Assembly (NCBI GenBank): GCA_018398765.1 | Contig: JAHBMJ010002058.1 | Location: 1 to 23,227 of the forward strand | Origin: Chromera velia | Lineage: Eukaryota > Sar > Chromeraceae | Length of the DNA stretch: 23,227 nucleotides | Direction of reading: 5' to 3' | Shown here: positions 16,587-23,227 of the stretch, one piece after another | Layout of the letters: each line of letters opens with the position of its first letter | Numbering within the stretch: the first letter of the stretch is position 1 | Made by a program: the position numbers and the translations under genes | The notes under the pieces: generated by a model | What the model saw: only the letters and a program-made list of their open reading frames with translations | Database searches by the model: none | What the model was told of the DNA's origin: nothing

Positions 16587-17564
16587 CGTGAAAAAATAGA
16601 AAAAAACTTAATTCTGTATCTTTTCTCAGTGTATCAGGTTCTATTTCAATATAAGTTTCTGTATATTATTAAAAAAAATGACTTAATTAATAAAAAAAAA
16701 ACATATATATGCGAGAGTTTGCGCGATGCATCGCGTGCCGAAAATTTTCGGACTACGTACCAAGTATGCGCGGACGAACGGAGTAGAGACATACACAAAC
16801 TCTAAGCTTTATGTTTTGTCTAGTTTTGTCAATTCTGGCGATTCGGCTTCCCAAAAAACTATAACGCGCTGAGTGTTAGACTAGACTATATAGAAGAGTA
16901 AGATATACTACAAGTTTATATAAAATACATATACAGAATGTATATGTTAAGCTATGTTGAGCCGTTACTGATTCCATTACTAGACCACGACTCTTATGTC
17001 AGCCCTCACGCACACCTAGCTAACTACCGTATAGCCAAGGTATACTAAATTAAGTATTCTATTAATAATTTTTCAGAACAAAACAACACCATGCAATACT
17101 ATGTAAACAAAAGAACGAACATAGCAGAACATGGTAAAAACAAACTTTCAGATAACAATGCTTCAAATACTTTTAAGATGCATTAAGACCGGAAAAGGGA
17201 CTGAAGCAGAATAAGAGATATGTGATTTTGAACGAGCTTAAAATAGCTTAAAGACTATTAAACACAACTTTGAAATGCTGAATAAATAAAAAAAATGTTA
17301 AGTTCTGTCATTAATGAGCTATAAGAAAATTACTGTACGATCGAATGCATGCGCATTGCAAGCTTATGCAAGCTCTATCAATAAAAAAAAAACAACCAAT
17401 CTGAACCAAACAAGACAAATGAATCAACTGAAAAAACTAGATAAAACTAGTTAATATTTATAAGTTAATTTAAGAATAAAATACACAAACTAAAAAAAAA
17501 AATCAAAAATATTTACATTCAGAAAAAAAACTAATTTAAGTAACCCTATTTTCTGATCCGTTCC
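16587..17564. other. AT-rich intergenic kilobase, no gene seen
   Basis: Very AT-rich, with poly-A runs of 8-10 and no reading frame of note. It resembles block 1-760 in composition. No terminal repeats or target duplications were recognised. Confidence 0.6.
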
Positions 17565-18223
17565 GTGTACTGCACAAAGATGAGCATAAACATAGTCAAA
17601 AGACATTGTTCGCTGATAATCATCATAAACAAATCTCTTAGAGATTCATCTTATGTAAAAGATTCGGCAAAAAGAGCGTATTCCAGCGACTGCGTTAGAA
17701 AACCATCAGCGTTCACAAATGCTGTACGTCAATTCACTAAACCGGGAGGAGGCTCCCTTCCTGCAGTCAAACACACAAAATGAACCACAAGGATTTTAGG
17801 AGACTTCGGTTCACCTGGTAGCTTCATGCAGCCTTATTCAACAAGGTAAAAGCGCAACCATGCAACGAGTACCAACGATACCCAACAGTGGTAAGCAGGG
17901 ACACCGGACGTGAAACACCAGAAGACGAAACAATCGGAAAACAAAACCGTTCGAGTTGCGGGGCCGCAGGTAGCAGTAGTTTTGTCATGACGCGATCATA
18001 TCAGAAGGCACTAAGACTTCGAAATAAAGGGAGAGAGGGAGGCAGGATGGGAGGAAGAAGGGGGGGGAAACGTTTTTGGTTTGTTGTTTTTTGGCAGTTG
18101 GGGAGGTCATTTCGCTGGGTGGGTGCATGATGTTTACTTGATGCTATGGATTAGAAAGTGAGTCACATGGTACAAGGGATCTCATAGGGATCTCCATGAA
18201 TGCTCGTCAGAAAGGAAAGAAGG

Positions 18224-18305
18224 ACCGACGGAAGGAAGGAAGGAAGGAAGGAAGGAAGGAGGGAGGGAGGGAAGAAGGGAAGGAGGGAAGAGGGAAGGAG
18301 GGAAC
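18224..18305. repeat. (GGAA)n/(GGGA)n microsatellite
   Basis: GGAA tetramers (about 18230-18259) pass into GGGA and AAGGAGGG words. The array is pure purine on the plus strand. Confidence 0.9.
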
Positions 18306-18585
18306 GACGGCTAGAACGACGGAAGGAAGCAAACAGAAACAGGAAAGAGGGCCGCCCTACAAACGATAGATCCGTCAATGCGTACGGCCACTCCAACTAA
18401 TGTGTGCTCTCTGACGTACCTCTCTCCAGAGATTCTGTATGAGGGGATCTCCAATTGATGCTCGAATTAAATCCCGTTGTTCTCTTCACTCGACTCATTC
18501 AACTCAGTGTCAGAACACCGCCTGCCAGTGGCCAGAGATCATTTCAATCTGGATGGATGAAGGGAAAAGCATGCGGGCACGGACT

Positions 18586-18619
18586 TGCACACACACACAT
18601 ACACACACATATACACACG

Positions 18620-18653
<34 letters not shown>
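18586..18653. repeat. (CA)n-(GA)n compound microsatellite
   Basis: CA dinucleotides with a few AT interruptions (18586-18634) join a GA array (18635-18653). Confidence 0.9.
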
Positions 18654-18960
18654 AGCAAACACAGGGGTTAACCTACTAATATAATATTACGTTATTATGG
18701 GACCCCTGAACCCCCCACTTCCATACAAAGTGGTCGAGGCCAATTTCGGTGACAACCGACGCAGGCTTTGCACTCCTCCCCTAAAATTTTATATGTCGTG
18801 ATGATAGTATAAGTACGCACTTTATGTATAAATATATAGGTAAACACACATGTATAAAATCCTAGGCCCCTTGCCTGTCGATTGGTCGCGGACGAGGTGC
18901 TCATGGACGCTGTTCCCTGGCATGTCGCGCTGAAGCTTTTGAGCTGTTTCTGCTTTTTCT

Positions 18961-19070
18961 GCAAGAAAAAAGCCAAATTGCACCTGCATACCTCCAAATT
19001 GCACCTGTATGCAAGAAAAAAGCCAAAATGCACCTGTATGCATCCAAATTATAAGAAAAAAGCCAAATTC
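18961..19070. repeat. Minisatellite, about 2.4 copies of a 42-50-bp unit
   Basis: The unit contains AAGAAAAAAGCCAAA followed by TGCACCTGTATGC and CCAAATT. It starts at about 18961, 19011 and 19053; the first copy holds an internal repeat of the CCAAATTGCACCTG word. Confidence 0.85.
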
Positions 19071-21201
19071 GGAGGCCTCGAGGGAGGAAGAGACAGAGAG
19101 AGAGTTGGGTGGGAGAGAGAGAGATTCTGAAAACCGCAACACACTAAGTATTCGTTTCTTTCGGCTTCCTCTTTTCTCTATTTTCGCATTCGACAGGAAA
19201 AGAAACAAAGAAAGAAAGAAACAGAGAAAGACCCATCCACATATACAACAGACAAACAGAAGAACAACGACGGAGCGACTAATCATTCATTGGACTCCAT
19301 CCAGTCTCTGCATTTATATTTTGCCCTAACTTTCCCCGTCACGTCTTTTGGTCTCCTTCTCTGACTGGATTCCTGTCTCTGCATGTCTGCATTCACTTGA
19401 GAGAAAAAGCTAGGAAGAGACAGACAAAGGAAGGTTAAAACAGCGTAGGAGGACTCACCACCGTGCCTTGTTACTCCTCCAGATGCCAGACACCCACGAA
19501 AGGTATTTATTTGTCAATCGAGTCCACCGTTGATTGCCCGCCTGCACAGGCCGAGGAAGGGAAAGACACGAGGGACATCAGGAGAGACGATGCGTCAGAA
19601 CTCATAGAAGAGAGAATCCATTCAACCACCAGCAAACAAAAAGACGCACAGTAACGGTAGAAGCACATGCGTTTGCAAGCACGTGATCGGGTATACGCGT
19701 CTGTGTCATTGTGTATTATCGATTAAAGGAGGGTCTTGTTCTTGTCCAGAAAAGTTGCAACGAAAGTCATGCAGACGGTCAACAAGGGCGGCTTAATTCA
19801 CAGTCAAACAGACAGTCTTGTCAAGAAAGAGGAAACTCGATGGGAAAGGTAAGAATCGATCTCGTGCTTGCTTACCGTAGCGAGTGTGAAAAAATGTGTA
19901 CATCCGGATCAACTCCGGTTTGGGGGATGCGCGCGTCGTTCTCCTTGCTAACCTCTTTCTGTCCCTTTCTTTTTATGCTTTTCTCCTCTTTCTTTCTCCT
20001 ATATTCTCATCCCTATCTCGTCGCAGCATACGAGGATCACGAAGGTGCTTCCCCTCCTGCTATCCTACAAGAATATAAAGAAGATGAAAGAAGAGAGAAC
20101 GTCATAAAGAGAGAACAGATCGCTCTCACGTCGACCAGAGTGACGTGTAATAGAAACACTCAGCCAGCAAGCAAACAAGCAAACACCAGATCGGAACTAC
20201 CAGAGTTTTTGGCCCCCTACCGAATCACCGGCATAAAAAAACCGGATCACTCAATACAGCCGAACGGATTATGAGTGCCTCAAGCCGATCCTCACAGACC
20301 CTCTGCAGAACTCTCCACACATATGATGGTCAACACGACGCTCAACGATGAAAAACAATACCCTGCATTCCACGCACACCGACAAGCCTACCAGCTGACC
20401 TGAAGGAAAGTCCAAGCCGCTTCCAGAAGGCAACTTTATTCTGATCGACTTATCCACCCATTGTCCGGGGCACAGTGGTCAAGCTCCTGCTGTCTGAAGG
20501 TTTGAAGGGACATCGTCATTGACCCTCGCGCCAACTGTGCACATACGTATTCACGCACTTGCACTGTCCTCGTTCTTTCGCTCCGTCCTGACTCGGAAAA
20601 CTTCCCAACATGAATGAATCTGCCTGCACACACCCACGTGCACGCAGGCCCTTTGTTAGTTGGCGCTCTATGCATGCACCTATGCAAGAATCGGAAAAGG
20701 CTCTGAAAACACGTGCATTCTGGCCTAAGAAGATCGATGTGCTGAACCTCACTACGCAACATCGATCAAAAGGTTGCAGATCATCACGAAGTTTCTTGGA
20801 AATCGGGTCCACTTTCCACACAGAGAGCGACAGTAAACTGATTCAAAGACTACCGAACACTTGCCGACAGAGCTTGCACAAGAGCTCATCGGTAACCTTT
20901 CTTTGGAACTAACTTAATTGAGTTCCAGTGAAGCTGCTGGGGCCCTTTGGTCCTCTGCTTAGCTGCAACGGACCAACATAAAAGAGGGCAAAGATCAAAG
21001 AGTCAAAAGAGCAGCCATTCAGAGGTACCACACTCGTCTTGAGGCAGAATGTAACCTTTTTGGAATCTCATCGAAAAACGAGAGACAGTCAGGACGGCTC
21101 AGCTGCGTACTAATAGGGAAAAGAGACCATAAAGGCACTCAGCAGTGCACAGCACTTCAGAGATTTCCACAGAGGGACACAGAAAAGCATTCTCTTAGTA
21201 C
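19071..21201. other. No supportable gene
   Basis: Frames of 187 codons (plus, 19711-20274, no ATG at its 5' edge) and about 100 codons (both strands, 20436-20912) exist, but none shows a recognisable domain or splice linkage. Base composition is close to that of the receptor introns. This could be intergenic DNA, a UTR or introns of a gene whose exons I fail to see. Confidence 0.4.
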
Positions 21202-21863
21202 CAGAGCGACTGACTGTTTTGCGTGTCCTCGCAAGTGGACAGTGCCCTTCTCATCGTGGAAAGTCGGGATAGTCCAACCGAAACGCGAGACTCATCAAGA
21301 GTGCATAGGCTTCTCACCTGCAAAAAGGGACTACACACAGAGGCAAAAGGAGGAGACAAAACAAGAAGCCTACCCAAACACTGGCCTAGACACTGGCCTT
21401 GGGGTCTCCAGGGAGGCCGGGGGACACACCTACGCATGACTAACAGCGGCTCAAAACAAAAACAAACGGCAAGAGGACACTCGCTTAAAGGAGGATCTTT
21501 CACTTGCTTACCAGAGTTGGAACAGAAGTCGTGTATATAGATGGGCAGGAAAGTCGGACAGAGAACTATATACATTTAAAGACTATGTATAGGTGCATGC
21601 GGCAATCATTTGAGGAGAGGCAGTCAGAGAAGTCCCTGTGGTGTTCTTTCTGACCTCCCCAAGCTCGTGACAAATACGCAGAGACCCACTGATTGTTTTG
21701 TGTATCCTCGCAAGCAGACAGCGCCCTTCCCATCGTGGAAGGTCGGGACAGTCCAATCGAAACGCGAGACTCATCAAGAGTGCATAGACTTCTCACCTGC
21801 AAAAAGGGACTGACACACAGAGGCAAAAGGAGGAGACAAAATAAGAGGCTCACCCAAACACTG

Positions 21864-21938
21864 GCTTTGGGGTCTCCAGGGAGGCCGGGGGACACACGCT
21901 TGGAGGGTCTTGCTCCCGGCCTCCCCCCGCCCCAAAGC
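21864..21938. repeat. Strong inverted repeat (hairpin) across the copy B / extra-segment junction
   Basis: The left arm is GCTTTGGGG (21864-21872), 7 nt, then GGAGGCCGGG (21880-21889). The right arm is CCCGGCCTCC (21915-21924), 5 nt, then CCCCAAAGC (21930-21938). That gives 19 perfect pairs in two blocks around a small internal loop, with a 25-nt apical loop. The left arm is duplicated sequence; the right arm lies in the extra segment. Confidence 0.85.
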
Positions 21939-22138
21939 TTTCCCCCCTGCGCTTTCATCCCCGCCCAGCCATGCACATGCACGGACAAAAAGGAGAAGAT
22001 GGTTTGAATAAGAGAGACCAAAGTCTCGCTCGCTTGCTCGCTGTATGCACACTCGGTGGGGGTTCTCTTGGAAAAAGCAGGGCCCGCACAACGCAATTCC
22101 AAGTCGATTTGAGTTCACAAATCTACTTATCCACCCCA
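21898..22138. mobile_element. ~241-bp segment present only in copy B (insertion, or deletion from copy A)
   Basis: Copy A reads GACACACCTACGC where copy B reads GACACAC, then about 241 bases, then CCCACCTACGC. A CAC triplet flanks both ends, compatible with a 3-bp target duplication or with microhomology-mediated deletion in copy A. The segment has no recognised coding sequence, tRNA-like boxes or poly-A tail. Its left end forms a hairpin with the flank. Class unknown. Confidence 0.45.
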
Positions 22139-22397
22139 CCTACGCATGACTAACAGCGGCCCAAAACAAAAACAAATGGCAAGAGGACACTCGCTTAAAG
22201 GAGGGTCTTTCACTTGCTTACCAGAGTTGGAACGGAAGTCATGTATATAGACGGGCAGGAAAGCCAGACCGAGAACTATATACATCTAAAGGCTATGTAT
22301 AGGTGCATGCGGCAATCATTTAAGGAGAGACAGTCAGAGAAGTCCCTGTGGTGTTCTTTCTGACCTCTTGTGCGACCCAAGCTCGTGACAAATACGC

Positions 22398-22894
22398 CGG
22401 ATGCGTTGGCTTGATTGAAATGGAGTACTTAATCACAATCCCGGCGGTTTGCTCACCAAATTCGAAAGTCGGCAATCCTGCGAGTCCTGTCCATCCCATT
22501 CATCCGTCCGTATGTGCATATACACCCCATCAGGTCTTCACCGTATCGTACACTGCAGGGTTTGTTTTACCAGTATCTTGGAAAGAAGATGGGCACCCGC
22601 TTTCTTCTTTTCCGGGAGGAGCGAGCGGGCAAGGCGCTGCACATTTCACTGACAGGACCAATTGTCTGCATACAGAAAAGAAACTTGAAAAGAACCAATC
22701 CTCTGCTGCATACCGGCAAAGAAAGGTTTTCTTGTGTGGAAACCAAAGCTGGAACGAAGTACAAGCAACCCTGAGAACATGATCCCCCATAAAATGCTCA
22801 GATCTCGGCCAGGGGATAGACACAGAACTTCCGTTCTCATGAAAATGTCTTGCAACATGCATGCAGTTATCTACTATACTTAACCCAGGAAGCC
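22398..22894. other. No supportable gene
   Basis: Overlapping frames of 136-144 codons occur on both strands but show no recognisable motif, so I do not call them. The segment follows the duplication directly. Confidence 0.4.
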
Positions 22895-22954
22895 TTTTTT
22901 TTTTAGCCACACGCGCCTGCATGCGTTTTTTTAGACACACGCGCGGGGGGTGCG
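22895..22954. repeat. Two-copy ~30-bp tandem repeat (T-run + CACACGCG)
   Basis: A T-run followed by AGCCACACGCGC..TGCATGCG is repeated as a T-run followed by AGACACACGCGC..GGGTGCG. Confidence 0.7.
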
Positions 22955-23227
22955 GGGGCCCCGGACAGCCACAGCAAAAAATGGTCCCGCAAGCAAAAAA
23001 TTAACCAAACGCTATAGGTAACTCCCCCGGGGTGAGTACCTTGCACGCACCGCACCATATAACTCGCGCCCGCGAAAAAGGTGAGTGCCTTGGAATTGAA
23101 ATTATCTGGCTGAGGACATTTGATGGGCCATAAATGTTTGACAGGCCAGGGATTTTTGGCAAGCCTGCCAGCCGAGCTCACTAACCAGCCTACGCCAGGC
23201 TATTTTGACAGGCCATGTACACGCTAT
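22955..23227. other. Window end, unclassified, with short direct repeats
   Basis: GGTGAGTACCTTG (23030) and GGTGAGTGCCTTG (about 23080) form a 13-base direct repeat with one mismatch. GACAGGCCA recurs near 23140 and 23208. This may be part of a transposable element continuing beyond the window. No gene is seen. Confidence 0.4.

Larger units (their letters stand above)
17565..18960. other. Intergenic DNA with microsatellites
   Basis: No coding region is supported. The stretch contains G-rich patches (18031-18069), a GGAA/GGGA array (18224-18305) and a CA/GA array (18586-18653). Short frames here are repeat translations or lack any recognisable motif. Confidence 0.5.
21202..22397. repeat. Tandem segmental duplication: copy A ~21202-21680, copy B ~21681-22397
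   Basis: Copy A starts near GACTGTTTTGCGTGTCC (21212) and recurs at 21691 as GATTGTTTTGTGTATCC, an offset of 479. Both copies share CGAAACGCGAGACTCATCAA, AGAGGCAAAAGGAGGAGACA, TACGCATGACTAACAGCGG and AAGCTCGTGACAAATACGC. In the second half the offset rises to about 710-720 because copy B holds about 241 extra bases. Copies differ at scattered single bases, so the duplication is recent but not new. Reading frames in the copies do not look conserved as protein. Confidence 0.9.

Noticed and set aside
19711-20274. 187-codon plus-strand open frame with a hydrophobic stretch
   Set aside because: It has no ATG at its 5' edge. The hydrophobic part comes from a CTTTCT/TTCTCC-rich tract, and the rest is low-complexity and unrecognised.
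20465-20515. SINE-like A-box/B-box resemblance (CACAGTGG ... GGTTTGAAGGG)
   Set aside because: Spacing between the two words is too short for a tRNA-derived promoter, and the B-box match is poor.
22348-22782. 144-codon plus-strand frame and an opposing 136-codon frame
   Set aside because: Neither shows family motifs, and the frame begins inside the duplicated noncoding unit.

Overview
The window looks like nuclear DNA from an intron-rich unicellular eukaryote, most likely an alga or related protist. It shows GT-AG introns in a very long gene, dense microsatellites, AT-rich intergenic blocks and a decayed retroelement, and no bacterial operon layout. A chromerid-like or other alveolate/stramenopile genome would fit. 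That is a guess from style; nothing here fixes the taxon.

The core of the window is one minus-strand gene, from an ATG at 16264 to a TAA at 4135. I reconstructed 26 exons and 25 introns by hand from GT...AG boundaries, and every junction preserves reading phase. The model gives 1604 codons plus stop. In order, the protein has a signal peptide, a type-I periplasmic-binding (Venus-flytrap) ectodomain, cysteine-rich repeats of the GCC2/GCC3 or ephrin-receptor-like type, about eight membrane segments, and a Ser/Arg/Ala-rich cytoplasmic tail of about 245 residues. It is best read as a large plasma-membrane receptor or sensor. Its layout recalls class C GPCRs, but the membrane motifs look more like the TRP-like module that follows GCC2/GCC3 repeats in many protist proteins.

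The splice signals of this gene are unusual. Fifteen of 25 donors have C at +3 (mostly GTCAGT). Several donors run straight into GTCA/GTCG tetranucleotide arrays, the largest about 170 bp. Nineteen of 25 acceptors end in TGCAG, and several have CCCT or CT microsatellites as their pyrimidine tract.

The left flank (1-4134) holds AT-rich DNA, a minus-strand remnant of a non-LTR-retrotransposon-type reverse-transcriptase C-terminal region (850-1896, with stops and frameshifts), and the 3' flank of the receptor gene. The right flank (16265-23227) has no gene I can defend. It holds a doubled TA-repeat module upstream of the gene, a kilobase of AT-rich DNA, several micro- and minisatellites, and a roughly 480-bp tandem duplication. 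The second copy of that duplication carries about 241 extra bases and a strong hairpin across the junction.
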